From positions 74,624,907 to 74,688,906 of the forward strand of contig CM060733.1 of assembly GCA_030704615.1 (NCBI GenBank): a stretch of DNA of 64,000 bases. The letters are read 5' to 3'. The DNA comes from Takakia lepidozioides. Lineage: Eukaryota; Streptophyta; Takakiopsida; Takakiales; Takakiaceae. Shown piece by piece: positions 35,301-46,618 of this stretch. The translations under genes were made by a program, and so were the position numbers. Every line of letters starts with the position of its first letter. Position 1 is the first letter of the stretch. Below the pieces are notes generated by a model that made no database searches, was not told where the DNA came from, and saw nothing but the letters and a program-made list of their open reading frames with translations.

Positions 35301-37620
35301 ATATATGACTCCATTTGGGCCCACACAACGCAAGCATATAAGTAATGACTATATATATGTCTTTATGGCATATATGACAGAATGTCCGAGATGACAGGGC
35401 TTTTTGGACTACATAGTCATGTAGTCATATCGGGCAGTTATGACTCAAAATGTAGTCATAAAACACGATTTTTTTGTAATGATTGTTGGTTCGTTGCCAA
35501 ACCTATATCAAGGTCTCAATCTACGGTGGACCTATATATGCGTTCCATTGTCTAGAGCTGAGCGGCTCCATTAATATAACTCTATTCTCCTGCTGGAATA
35601 TTCAACTGATTTCAAGTGATGACCTCTAATAATTAACATATGATTTGAAACAAGTATCTGTTTTCTAATGCGGAATGGTTTTGATGTCAAGATGTTGTGT
35701 ACTTTTTCAATCTAGATTCTCATGACATTCAGAGAGGCCTATGCTCTAGAGCTCAAGTTATGTTGGCCAAAGTGTCATTTTATGAAGTGAGAAAACAGGA
35801 CTTCCCCCAAAAGAGAGTGTGTCTTTGCAAACTTAAAGTGAGGTGAGCCCCTATGAGAAAGTGGAGGTAATAAGCAACAAACCCCATAGGAGAGGTGAGC
35901 TACTAACCCCATCCACTAGGTTTTGGTAGCCCATTTAGCAAGTTGGGGAGCATTCCAAGAAAAGAAGAGGAGTTTTGTCCTTTGTTCATTTCTATGTGCT
36001 TGAATGTGTATGTGTTATAACCCTTTTGACAAGTCCCACTAACCATAGGAGTGAAGAGAGTTTGGGAGGGAGAATACTAACCCCACAGTGGCCAAGAGGC
36101 CCATGGATTTGTTTGTGATTTTTAACTAAGAGTGGAATGGATCTAACCATGAGGGAGCTCTAATATGTGGGATTGTCTCTAACATGGCTTGTGGGATCTA
36201 CTTACCTTGGCCACTAGGCCTTTTGTTTTGTTGGTACTAGTTAATACTATGTATTGTTGGTACTAGTTAGAGAGTATGAGGGAAACTAACCAAGCTATGT
36301 TTGATTAGGTGTTCATATTTTCCATTGCTAGTTTTTTTTGTTTGAAGTGAGTGTGGGTGGGTGAAGCTTAGTTTTCCCTAGGTTCACTACACTTGACCAT
36401 TAACATCTATTTGTTAAGCCCCCATGAGAGAGAGAAGGTGGAAGAACTACCACGTAGTTTTTTGTTTTGTTTTTTTTTTTTTTTCATATTTTGTCGCTGG
36501 AAATTTCATATGCTTCCATAATTCATTTACAAACCTAAAATCTAATTCCCTATGGCCTCCCAAGCTTGATAAAGCTATGGAGGACCATAGCTAACTTGTG
36601 GAATAGGTAGGCTAACCCCAGCCATTGTTTTTCTTAGGCGGACTTGAAGATCTACCATGATAACATATGATGGGCAACCCATAATGGAGGCGCCAAATGG
36701 GGATAAACATAGCAATAGCCATGGCTTGGCTATTGAAAAATGGCGGGCTGCAGCCACGCAACTTTTGAGGCGTTGACCCCAGTAAGTTAGCAGTAGCACG
36801 ACACGGGCTGCTGTATTAGTATCCACACTGGAGGCGAGCCCTTTAGTGGCGGGGACCGCGGTGCGTCGAAGAGACAGCAGGGCACGGACCGCCGGTCCGT
36901 CCGCCGCCCCATTTCTCGGCCTGTGGTGCCTCGCCACGTGGCCATGGGCGGGCGGGGGCCAGCGGATAAAAAGAAAGGGATTATCCAGTGGTATGAGTTT
37001 TTAGGGGGATCTTGGCTTAACAATTCTTTTTGGTAGGTTATTGAGTATTGGCCGGTAAGCGGGGTATTGTCCATCTTTGTTTTGAGCAGCTAGAGCGGAA
37101 ATTGAAGGGGTTCAATGAGGTCCCGATGTCGTTTTTTCCATATGTAAGAGGTAAGGATTTGGTCCAAACCAAGACACCTTGCTCACAAAAAGAAGGACAG
37201 AAGTCCATTGCTTTTGGGAGGAGTAGAAGTGGGTTGGAAATGGAAAGATAACCATTCTCACCGACACTTGGCATTTTGGCCCACCTAATAGGTGACGTAT
37301 CCAGAAGTGGTCCCATCGTAGGATTAAATAGAGTATTAACTAGCTTGTTTTGTGGAATGAGGAGCAAAAGGATAGTGGGCACATGAATGGATGAATATTG
37401 GATGACATGTTGCCATTTATCATATGCTGGATGAAATCACAGGCTGGGGGGTTTGAACTTGAGATCTCGGGGCTATGATCAATTATTCAGGATCTTAGGG
37501 GGGGTGTTTCGACCCTTTGGGCGACCTCCCTATGGATTCCACTTGACGGTTGGAGTTTTGGGCAAGATAGAGGGGCTGTTGGCACATCTAGGGGATGATT
37601 TGTTGTCCATTAGAGAGCTA
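35301..37620. other. Non-coding interval
   Basis: 35,305-35,485 carries repeated TAGTCATA/TATGACT motifs and ends in TTTTTTTGTAATG, resembling one end of a miniature transposon. The rest contains no recognised gene; a T-run lies at 36,470-36,484. A weak plus-strand frame at 37,390-37,620 might be decayed LINE ORF1, but the evidence is slight. Confidence 0.4.
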
Positions 37621-37621
37621 A

Positions 37622-39440
37622 GTTTTTTTTTTTTTTTTTTTTTTTTTAAATATTTAGATAAGAGGGACGGAGGCCTCAAAACTTTATAGATAAGGACGAG
37701 AAGTCTGAGAAATACAAGAGGAGAAAATAACCTCATATGAAATGCCATGGAGGCTGATCAAGAAAAAAGGAAGGGGAGGGGAACAACAGGGGCAAGAGGA
37801 AGCCACTGGCCGAAGGGGGAAAAGTGTAAAAAGAGAATCAGCCTAAAGGTGAAGCAAGATCAGAGCAGGCAGGGATCCGCAGCCAGCAGTTCGAAGCCTG
37901 AGAAGCTTGATCGAAAGAACCACATAAGAAGCGCTAAGCATGCTTAACTAGAATACGGAAGTCTAAGACTGACTAAGCAGGAAACCAAAGTCTAATGAGA
38001 TTAGAGAACAAAATGACTTGCAGACAGCAGATCCACAGAGCCACAAGCCACTAATTGAGACTACCAAATGAAAGTTGAGCTTTGGCTTTCCCCTTTCTAA
38101 AGGATCTAAGGTGCCTCCAATTAGCCTCGGGCTCATTCCCACGTATGGGGGAGCGCTTGGAGCTAAGAGAGCTGCCAGTCTACCGGGATATGGTCGTTCC
38201 ATTGAATCCTCGAATCTAAAAGTCTGGTGCAGATCCTCCCACCTTTGCCCTAAGTGTTGTCAAAATCATGCAAGAGCTTAGCACGCCTCCTTTCTCCGCA
38301 TCTGCAAATAGCTGCTCCCAACACACCCCACGCCTTCCGAGCCTTAAACATAAGGTCTGAGTGAGACTTAAACAACACAGCCCTAACACAGATCGACCTA
38401 CCCGAATAAACGAAGGCACACCTGGCCTTCCACAAGTTCCATAATGTATGAGCCCGGAGATTAGCCCAAACTAGGCATTTGGACCACATCTCTCCAGCAG
38501 AGAAGTTCAGAAGCACGACAGCCATAGACAAAGGTTTCCAAGCAGCATAAAAGGACAAAACCTTTATCTAGGTAAAGTTGGTCAGAGGGCATGATTAAAA
38601 GCAATGCTCCAAGGTCTCAGGGCTCCCCGATACACAAGATAAACAGGATGAAGGGGAATTGGGAAAACAGACCCGAAGAGGCAAGATACGGTTAACGAGT
38701 TTCCAAAGGAAACCTGAAATTTTAGCAGCACGGTCCTTCCTCCACATATCTTTCCAGATTCATTTCCACGAGGTAGGGCAATCCGACAGGTGTGACCATT
38801 TTCTGGTCCATTTGAGATCCATAGAAATCACAAGGTTAAGTAAGGAATAACCAAGCTTAACAGTGTACGCAAAGAAAGGAGAGTGAAGTCTATCCCTCCA
38901 GAACATTCCCTTGGGTCAAATTGCAGCAAGGCCAGAGGGGCTTGCAGAAACCACAAGAAAAAAAGATTAGTGTGACACCCATTATCAGTTGAGGGGTTTA
39001 CCACTCCTGTAGCCATGCAAATAACCCAGATAGCATAACACGAGACCTCCAAAACCGAGGCGGGACAGGGAGAGTGAAGGAAACCAGAACCAGGGGATTT
39101 GAACATCCATCTCTGCAGCAGAGAGCCATAGCGTGATAAGGCAAAGAAGGCAGCTTTGGAAGAGCCCGAGTCGTAACCAAGCCAAACTGGGAGCTGTCTC
39201 CAGTTAACAGGGTTGGAGGAAAGAGAGATCCACGAAGCAGGCAGGTTTGCGGTGACAGTCTCCCAACCTGCTATCACTCTTCTAGGGGAGAGGAAGGATT
39301 GAGCCACAGTAGGGGAGATGAGAGCCCCATTTTCCCAGAGGTGGAAGAAATTCGAGATACCTGCAGACTCCCAGAAAGCCCAGCAGGGCAAGCACTTAAC
39401 CAAAAGCTCTAAATCACGGTTATAATTACCGAAAAGAGGT
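37622..39440 (-). mobile_element. 5'-truncated LINE (L1-type) 3' end
   Basis: On the minus strand the end of an L1-like reverse transcriptase ORF is visible. It has a carboxy region (WESAGISNFFHLWENGALIS ... VIAGWETVTANLPASWISL; 38,828-39,403) and then the zinc-binding RT-associated domain (WRKDRAAKISGFLWKLVNRI, followed by C-L-S-C...PETLEHCF...C; about 38,590-38,790). A tail follows with VWANLRAHTLWNLWKARCAF (38,250-38,558). Several frameshifts and stops are present. The T-run at 37,622-37,648 is the poly(A) tail in minus-strand sense. Similar TTAGAG-containing sequence at both edges (about 37,611 and 39,447) may be an eroded target duplication. Confidence 0.7.
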
Positions 39441-39739
39441 TGTCTTAGAGTGGGGAATGCCTCCGCGTGAGCCTGGCCGCGTCACGCGGCCGTGTGAACG
39501 TGTGAGCGCAGCCAAGTTCACGCCACGTCAGCAGTTCCCGCCACGTTGGTTCTCGCCAGCGTAGTTCACGCCACGTCATTCTCATAGGCATGGACCTATA
39601 ACCGTGGACATAATAGCGTGAAGGGGCCCTATAGCCGCGGACTTGAGCATTCGGCACATAGGGAACCGTATATTTGGGCCATGAGAAGAAGTGCAGAACA
39701 AAGGGTTGGAATGAATGTTACTGAATGATTGTGTTTGAG

Positions 39740-39945
39740 GACAACCAAGTTGTAGCCCGGTGGTAATGGGCACACCACCCTTGGAAGTGGTTGGGGGTTC
39801 AATCCACCCTTGGTGTGACAAAGGTGTCCACCTTCCTAATGGAAGGCAGTAACCCTTTGGGGTGAAGAGACACCATAATTTACGCTTCCTTCAAATATTA
39901 TATTATATTAAATATATTATATTATTGTGTTTGAGACCAAATATA
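39740..39945 (+). mobile_element. tRNA-derived SINE
   Basis: A tRNA-like head has an A-box-like TAGCCCGGTGGTAATGG at about 39,752 and a B box GGTTCAATCC at 39,796-39,805, about 40 bases apart as in RNA polymerase III promoters. A body of about 90 bp and an AT-rich tail (ATTATATTATATTAAATATA) follow. The acceptor stem does not pair, so it is not a tRNA gene. Confidence 0.5.
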
Positions 39946-40213
39946 GAAGAATGGTTGTGGATGAATTAATGAGGATGAAGGAGAATCAATGTGGATGACA
40001 CGCTCAGAATATGGATGAAATTTTGCGGATGAATGATAATGGCTGAATGTTGGACGACAAATTGTGGATAAGAAGGAGTGCGCACCTTTCTTTCACCATG
40101 GTTCATAAATAGAAGAATATAATACCCAACCCTTCTTCCAATAGCAGCTGAACCCCACTATCTTCCGTCCACATCGAAGTCAAGATCTCACCGAGCCAGT
40201 GGAATGAAAAGTC

Positions 40214-40922
40214 CAGTGTTGGGCGGGTATATGAATTACCTTGATATACCCGGCGGGTATATCAGGGTATATTGATATATATATACCCTGGTGTGGCAAC
40301 TTTAGGTACCCGGATGTATACCCTTATCCTTATATTTACTCTGCATCAAGATGCTGAATATACCCTACTTTCTGAAAGATATATAAGGGTATATCTAATC
40401 AGGGTATATAAGGGCCTTTATTTGCCTTGTTGTTAGGGAGCCTTGAGCTATAAGAAAGCTCCAATCACAACTAAAACAAATGCTACATATATATCATTCT
40501 TAAAATGTCATGTAACCCAAACAATACCTCTTCAAATCTTGCATATATATATAAAAGGAAACCTGACAGCCCACAATTTAGGTCCTTGAGGGGGGGATTT
40601 ATTAATTATTATTATTATTTTCAAGGAAACCTGGGAGCGACAGCCCACAATTCAGGCCCTTGAGGAGGGGGAAAGATTAACCCCCTTTCATTTATGGGCC
40701 ATGAGACCTACAGGACGATCAACGCCCAGACATACCATCACGAACAATCCCACACACAGGGCAGGTTATATAGAGATCTGAAAAGTTAATTTACCCATAC
40801 CTGGAGGGTAAATAATATTTTGAGATTTCAATTTATCCATACCCGGAGGGTAAATGATTTGACAAAAATAATTTACTTATATCCTAAGGGTATATTGAAA
40901 TCAATATACCCGCACAACACTG
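40214..40922. mobile_element. hAT-like MITE (non-autonomous)
   Basis: Terminal inverted repeats are CAGTGTTGGGCGGGTATAT on the left and, inverted, CAGTGTTGTGCGGGTATAT on the right. The flanking octamers GAAAAGTC and AAAAAGAC agree at six of eight positions, consistent with an aged 8-bp duplication. CAGTG ends plus 8-bp duplications are typical of hAT elements. The interior is filled with TATACCC/GGGTATA repeats and a duplicated CAGCCCACAATT(T/C)AGG segment, and encodes nothing. Confidence 0.7.
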
Positions 40923-40964
40923 AAAAAGACATTACAAACTACAGACTTTTTTATATATATATAT

Positions 40965-41169
40965 ATATATATTCCCCTGGCTGGTTGGAAAAATAGTGTG
41001 CGGCGCCGTACACCCTTTCTGCCCATTAGAAAAACACCGAATTCGGGACCCAAAACCAGTGTGCGGCGCCGCACACCCTTTATGCCCATTAGAAAAACAC
41101 CGAATTCGGGACCCTAAACCAGTGTGCGGCGCCACACACTGTTTTGGGGTCCAACCAACCAGAGGGGGG

Positions 41170-41207
<38 letters not shown>

Positions 41208-41445
41208 TCCTTGGCTGGTTGGAAAAACAGTGTGCGGCGCCACACATTGTTTTGGGGTCCAACCAACCAGGGAATTTTTATTTTTATTTTAAATTTTAAA
41301 TTGTTTTCCCTGGTTGGTTGGAAAAACAGTGTGCGGCGCCGCACACTCTTTTTGCCCATTGAAAAAGACCGAATTTGGGACCTCTCCATGAGCTTGGTGG
41401 GGTCCCGAATTCGGTGTTTTTCTGTAAGTAGAAAGGGTGTGCGAC
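40965..41445. repeat. Foldback cluster of GTGTGCGGCGCCGCACAC modules
   Basis: Five modules carry the palindrome GTGTGCGGCGCCGCACAC or a one-base variant. Flanks alternate between TGGTTGGAAAAACAG and its partner TTTTGGGGTCCAACCAACC in inverted orientation. Two of the intervening loops are a long A-run (41,169-41,204) and an A/T stretch (41,277-41,304), so neighbouring modules can fold as hairpins. Some modules continue into CCCATTAGAAAAACACCGAA and TTCGGGACCC, repeated at 41,020, 41,085 and, inverted, at 41,400. Confidence 0.7.
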
Positions 41446-41468
41446 GTGTCAAGTTATTTTACCACTAG

Positions 41469-41850
41469 TGTGAAACTAGCTAGGAAATAGCTAGCTTTTA
41501 CATATTGACATTTGGGATTGGCCCAAGTGTCAATCCAGGGGTCAAGGCAGATTTAGGCCCTGGAGTGGTTATTTTCACGGCAAGCGTGGGAGGCTCATCT
41601 TTCTCGAGTTGAGCCTCACCGCGCCTAGCTATGGCGCCGTAGTGTGGATTCCCCATGGCGTGGGGTGCACTTGGCTTGACTTGTATTTGAGTGATGAGTT
41701 TATATATGCATGAGTTTATGCTTCAGCTTTGTGAGCTCGCATGAGCTTGTGCTCGTATTCTTCATCTTTATCACTCGAGAAAGATGAGCTCGTATCTGTG
41801 AGTGCCAGATACGAGTTAGTTGTAGCACTTATGGTTTTTGCTTGAGAATG
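41469..41850 (+). repeat. 5' part of the LTR of gypsy copy 2
   Basis: Starts TGTGAAACTAG as copy 1 does at 29,525. Shared segments include TCTCGAGTTGAGCC, CCCCATGGCGTGGGGTGC and TTATCACTCGAGAAAGATGA followed by CTGTGAGTGCCAGA. The 3' boundary was not found; the LTR could run further into the leader. Confidence 0.55.
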
Positions 41851-42314
41851 AGAGAAACCAGGTTAATATGTGCACTGTGAAACTCTTGGTTGTTAGAAGC
41901 GGAGACGATGTGGGTTACGAGGTGGTAGACCTTGGCATTCGATCTTCAGCTTCAGAGATGAAAGCACCATGTTGCAGGATTGCAAGACCAAGCGAAAGGG
42001 CTGATTTGGCTTGGGGCAAATCAGTGCACTTTGTGGAGTATGTTGAGATTGGGTTTCAATCTCGAGCTTCAGCATTGAGAGGGCCCTTGTCATGGCAAGA
42101 GCAGGGCTAGAACAGGAGCTAAGAGGTGCGGCAAGACCATGGAATGTGCACCTAGGGTTTCAGAGCTTGGAAGAATAGCTCTTGCACCACAAGAGGAGTA
42201 TCTTGTGGCTGGAAATGTAAGCCTTAGGGTTTCAGGAGCTTGGCAAGGGCTGTGGAGTGCTTAGTCTTGTCGTAGAGAGCATCAAGGAGCTAAGGAGCCA
42301 AGATATGGGGCTGA

Positions 42315-42720
42315 TACCTCTTGTGTGGAGAGGTTGCATGTGTTCAGCTCATTGAAGCTTCCATCTTCAAGCTTGGAGGGCAAGCAAGGAAGAGGGAAGG
42401 GCTGACTTCCCTTATGTGAGAGCAATGCATGTGTGGAGCATGCTTTCAGCCTGTTGAAGGCTTGTACTTTCAGGTTTGGGAGTGCAAGAAAGGAAGGAAT
42501 GGACTGGTTTCCCTGTAGGGCATGTGTGGAGCATGCTTCCAGCCCGCTGAAGCGTGTATTTTTAGGTTGGTGGGTGCAAGAAAGAAAGCAAAGGGGCTGA
42601 TTCTCTGGTGGTGAGAGTGGGGCATGTGTGGAGCATGCCTTCAGTCCATTGGGCTTTTGTTTTCAAGCTTTAGAGAACTATAAGAGAAGGTAAGGGGCTG
42701 ATCTGCTCTTATGTGACAGT
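42315..42720 (+). repeat. Tandem repeat in gypsy leader, about 90-100 bp units
   Basis: Four imperfect units each contain GCATGTGTGGAGCATGC, then TTCAG(C/T)C(C/T)(G/A)TTG, TTTT(C/A)AGG/AAGCTT, and AAG(A/G)AAGGAA followed by GGGCTGA. They look like internal duplications of a non-coding leader or LTR segment. Confidence 0.6.
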
Positions 42721-43134
42721 CCGACACTTGTAGAGCGTGTTCTGAGTTGGGGTTTCAACCTCAAGCCTAGATAGAGCATGGCTCTTGAAGTGGCAGGTGT
42801 AGGGGACTGGAATAGGCTCTAAGACAGATGCTATGGCCAAGGGAAATGCTTGAATGAGTGCTCACAAGGGTTGGAAACCAGCAAGGCTTGGTTGTTTGCC
42901 ATTGAGTTTAGTGGCGTGTTTGGGGAGTCTAAGTGAGAAAGAAGGCTTGGTTTGTGGCAACCATCTTCCTCATGGCTTAGGGCTACTATTGGTGGTGTGT
43001 GGGAGCCGAAAGAGCAAGAATACCTTGCTGATTTCTTCACAGCCGCCATAGCTTGGTGCAAAGAAGCCTAGAGTCCAAGAGACACAAACCCTAGCTTGGC
43101 GTGGCTAAACCCCTTGGAGAAATGGCTAAACTGT

Positions 43135-43440
43135 CATGAGTGGCCTGTGGGGCTGTGACGGGCTGTGGTGGGCTGTGCCCTGTGGCCTGTGGGGCTGTGA
43201 CGGGTTGTGACACGCTGTGATGGGCTGTGAGGGGCTGTGACATGTGGCCTTTGGGGCTGTGACGGGCTGTGACAGGCTGCGGCCTGTGGGGTTGTGACCC
43301 TGTGACCTGTGTAGGGCTGTGACAGGCTGTGGCCTGTGTGGGGCTGTGACGGCTGTGACCAGTGAGCTGTGTGGGCCTGTGCTGGTCTGTGGTGGCCCGT
43401 GTTGGCCTGTGGACGGCCTGTGCTGACTCGTGGAGGCACT
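43135..43440 (+). repeat. GGCTGTGAC minisatellite
   Basis: About 300 bp built from variants of GGCTGTGACGGGCTGTGG and GGCCTGTGGGGCTGTGAC. Frames open through it are repeat translations (Pro/His/Thr/Ser) and are not genes. Confidence 0.8.
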
Positions 43441-44096
43441 GGTGGACTGCCTAAGGACTAGCATGTGGTCTTGAAGGCCGAATTTTGAAGCTCGTGGAGG
43501 GCGGTTTGAGGAGTATCTTCATGATATTCCCATGGTCATGCAAGTGAGGGAAGAGAGGAGAGGAAGAGTGTTGGGATGAGGGTATGCTGGGGTTAGGCAT
43601 TGCTTTAGCTTCTCTTCCTCGTAGTTTCCACCCTCTCATTAGGCCAAGACCTTTCCGTAGGTGGAGGCAAGAGTCAGTCCGGGTTTGGGCTGGGGTGTCC
43701 TTGCAGGAGCAACACCGTGGAGTTGTTTTTGGTGTGGGGGAGTTGTCGTTCTGATTTCTTGTGTTTGGATCCCCTCCATACCTGCATGCTTGACTGTGCG
43801 CCATGCTAGTTTTGTGTGGGCGCTTGTTTTTATAGGTGATTGGTCCGGATTTGATCACCAGCCAGTCCTAGAGCATGTTGTCGATGGTGAGGCTGGGGTG
43901 ATGACCAGCCAGACCATCATTGTTTCTCCTGTGGTGAGGTTGGAGGTGATGACCAGCCAACCATAGGAGTGTTTGCGGTGGATGCAGGTACAGGTGTAGG
44001 CTATGTTAGGAACTTAGTATTCCAAACCATAAGCCGCAACAGGTTCTCTACCCGGTTACCTTGTGGAGAGGGGGTTAGGGACATGTTCATGACCGG

Positions 44097-46043
44097 TTGA
44101 GTGTCAACACGGAGGTGCCACTAGTTGCTGGGGACAGTGCCGGTTCGAGCACTAGCGATACTAGTGGGTACACGAGACGAGGTGTGCGGTTTAGGCCACC
44201 TTCACCTCCTGTGTCTTCTACGGAAGGTTCTGATTCGGATTGTGAATCAGGAGGACTCATACCGGCGGTGCAAGTTGTTTCCTTGCCATTGTTGTGGGAC
44301 ACAATGGAGGAGATGTATGGAGCTACCAAGGGGCCACGAAGGTACTCTGGGGCGGTGGGCACCATCGAGTTGGATGATTTTATCCAAGAGTTTGATAGTT
44401 GGTGTGATTTGCAGCAAATGCGCAATCCACAACTATTTACGCCTTTCATGGCATGGAAGGGGCTGTTTTAGCACCTTGAGGGGCCGCCTATGGATGATTA
44501 CCATGAGTTCAGGTGGGGGCATGAGGTTGAGATCGAGGAGTGGAGGATGTACTGGTCACCCAACTATGTCTCCATCACTAGGGGCACTAGAGCCACGAGG
44601 GCAGTGGCTACACCTGCCGCTGCACCGGCAGCTTCAGCAAGCAGCAGTGGGACTAGTGGGACTGGTGGTACAGTAGTTACGACGTCCACCCAAGCCACTA
44701 CCGCACCAGCACTAGTACCCGTGCTTGCCTTCAACCCTGTTGTGGAGTTCTTCGAAGAGTTGAGAGGGAACTACCAAGGGGTGAGGACAGAGAAGTTGCG
44801 GAGCTTGCAAGAGTTCCAACGGAAGCCGACCGAGAGCTTGAGGGAGGCTTTCACTCGCATGAGGCGCTTGATAAATGTAACCCAAGGGGTTACGGAAGCT
44901 CAGGCAGTCCAATTCTGGTATGGGATATTGGACAAGGAACTGAGGAGAAGGGTGCGGGATGCAACTCTCCTACAAGCGGCCCAACCCACCTTAGCAAATG
45001 TGTTTTTGCTGGCAGAGCGGATAGAGCTCAACATGGTGGAGGAACGAGTGGTCATGGTGGGATTTGCTAAAGAGACACCACGGGGTAGTGGTGCTCCTAG
45101 CCAACCACTACCTCAACGTGCTCAAGGCAACAAGGGGGCCCAGGTGAAGCTCAGGGAAGGGCAGAGAGGCCCTCAGATGCAGGGGTCTCTCCCTTCATTT
45201 GCTGGCCAACAACGGGCGGATGTGGTGTGCTGGACATGTGGAGGACCCCATGTCAAGAAGGATTGCCTAGAGGGAGGCAAAGGGCCTACACAGTTGCAAT
45301 GTGGGCATTGTGGCAAGCACGGGCATGGAGAGGCCTAATGTTATGGTTTGCACCCTGAGTTGCGCCCAGGCCAGTTCCAAGGGAACAATGGTGGCCGGGG
45401 GTGAGGTGGAGCAGCCCAGAGAAGACGAGGTGGCCAGGCATGAGGTGTAGGCCAAGGGCAAGCTCAACATGGCCAAGGACGCGGAGGTCAGGGTGTTGAC
45501 CAAGGCATGGCCAACCGGCTTCAGCAGCTAGAGCAGAGGCTCGCCGCCATGGCTACAGCTCAGGTGGTACCGGCTCCAAGGCCGGATGGTCCACCTCCTG
45601 CTCCTGAGGGAGGAGATATGGGAGGCATGGGATTCATGTGCGGAGCAGCATTACCACTAGTGCAGGTGGAGTCTGCTGCAGCCGTGACTCGAGGAGCAGC
45701 ATGAGTTCCCAAGCCATGAGGTGCAGAGGTGGAGTTGGATCCACAGCGTGGGGAGGCAAGCCATCAGGCTAGGCACCCTCAGTCATTCACATTGGCGGAG
45801 ACAGTGTCGAGGCCATCCATGGCACTTAGTTCTTGCCCGACTGTTACCGAGGCGGAGGTTACTACGCCATTGGGGAGAGCTACACGGGTAGCACCACTAC
45901 CTAGTGTTGCCAAGGCTACTGCAGCTAGTGTGCTGCTGGGAGCGGCCACATCTGTGTGTCAGGCTCCATTGTTCTTGGCTACCATGATTGTGACGCCGGG
46001 GGTAAGACCGGCTGAGGTTCGGGCTGGCAGCTACACTCTGTGA
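44097..46043 (+). pseudogene. Gag of gypsy copy 2
   Basis: Collinear with the copy 1 gag: TRRGVRFRPPSPP, YGATKGPRRYSGAVGTIELD, the retrotransposon gag domain (LRGNYQGVRTEKLRSLQ; RRLINVTQGVTEAQAVQFWY; ILDKELRRRVRDATL), zinc knuckle CWTCGGPHVKKDC and a second knuckle, CGHCGKHGHGEA, ending in TAA. Gag packages the element RNA and forms the particle. Stops at 44,469, 45,337, 45,402, 45,441, 45,447, 45,703 and 45,718 are nearly all CAG-to-TAG or CGA-to-TGA changes relative to copy 1. No in-frame ATG is obvious near 44,100, so the true start is undetermined. Confidence 0.85.
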
Positions 46044-46183
46044 GAGTGGGGAGGTTACTTCATCTTCTACGGAGATAGTGGGAGGTGTAGTGCCGGAGGG
46101 ATCCTCGGATTTGAGAATCAAGACTGCCACGGCGGCGCCATGGCAAGCTGCAGCTGCCAGCTAGGCCAGCCATTGAGCTCGCC

Positions 46184-46590
46184 ATGGTGACACCTGGAGT
46201 TGTCATGTTAGACAACCAGGATGACATTTTTTGTTTGAGTGGACCGGCAGGGAAGAGATACCGGCCACTGCGGGTCTTGTTGGACTCAGGAGCTCAGCCA
46301 TTGATGCTGGGCAGAGCTGCTATTGCAGGCTTGGGCCTCACGGAGGCGGATATGGAGCCTTGTCCTTTCTAGATACAGACGTCTCTGGGAGGATCGGAGC
46401 AGGCTCGGGGCATGACACGGCGTGAGTAGGCTATCAGACTATGGCTGGATCACCCTACAGATGGCTCAGTGATGCAAGCCAAGGCCATTGTGATAGACGC
46501 GGTCTCGTACGATGTCCTGGTTGGTGGGGTATTGTTGTACCCCATGGGCTTCACCCTGGATTTTTGGGAGGAGTCAGCTTCCTATAGGCC
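46184..46590 (+). pseudogene. Retropepsin of gypsy copy 2
   Basis: The frame shows RPLRVLLDSGAQPLMLGRAA, with the DSG aspartyl-protease active site, then IAGLGLTEADMEPCPF. After a TAG come IQTSLGGSEQARGMT and DHPTDGSVMQAKAIV, then YDVLVGGVLLYPMGF. The protease matures the polyprotein. Stops follow EPCPF (TAG) and lie near 46,427 and 46,600. The fragment at 29,177-29,509 shows Gln at the first of these sites. It leads directly into the methyltransferase region. Confidence 0.8.
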
Positions 46591-46618
46591 TGGATGGTAG
46601 TCAGGGGAGGGCCGGCGT

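Noticed and set aside
39740-39830. tRNA gene
   Set aside because: A and B boxes are present, but no acceptor or anticodon stem pairs, and the unit continues into a SINE-like body with an AT-rich tail.
43126-43464. Pro/Thr/His/Ser-rich minus-strand proteins
   Set aside because: Direct translation of the GGCTGTGAC minisatellite; several frames are open at once.
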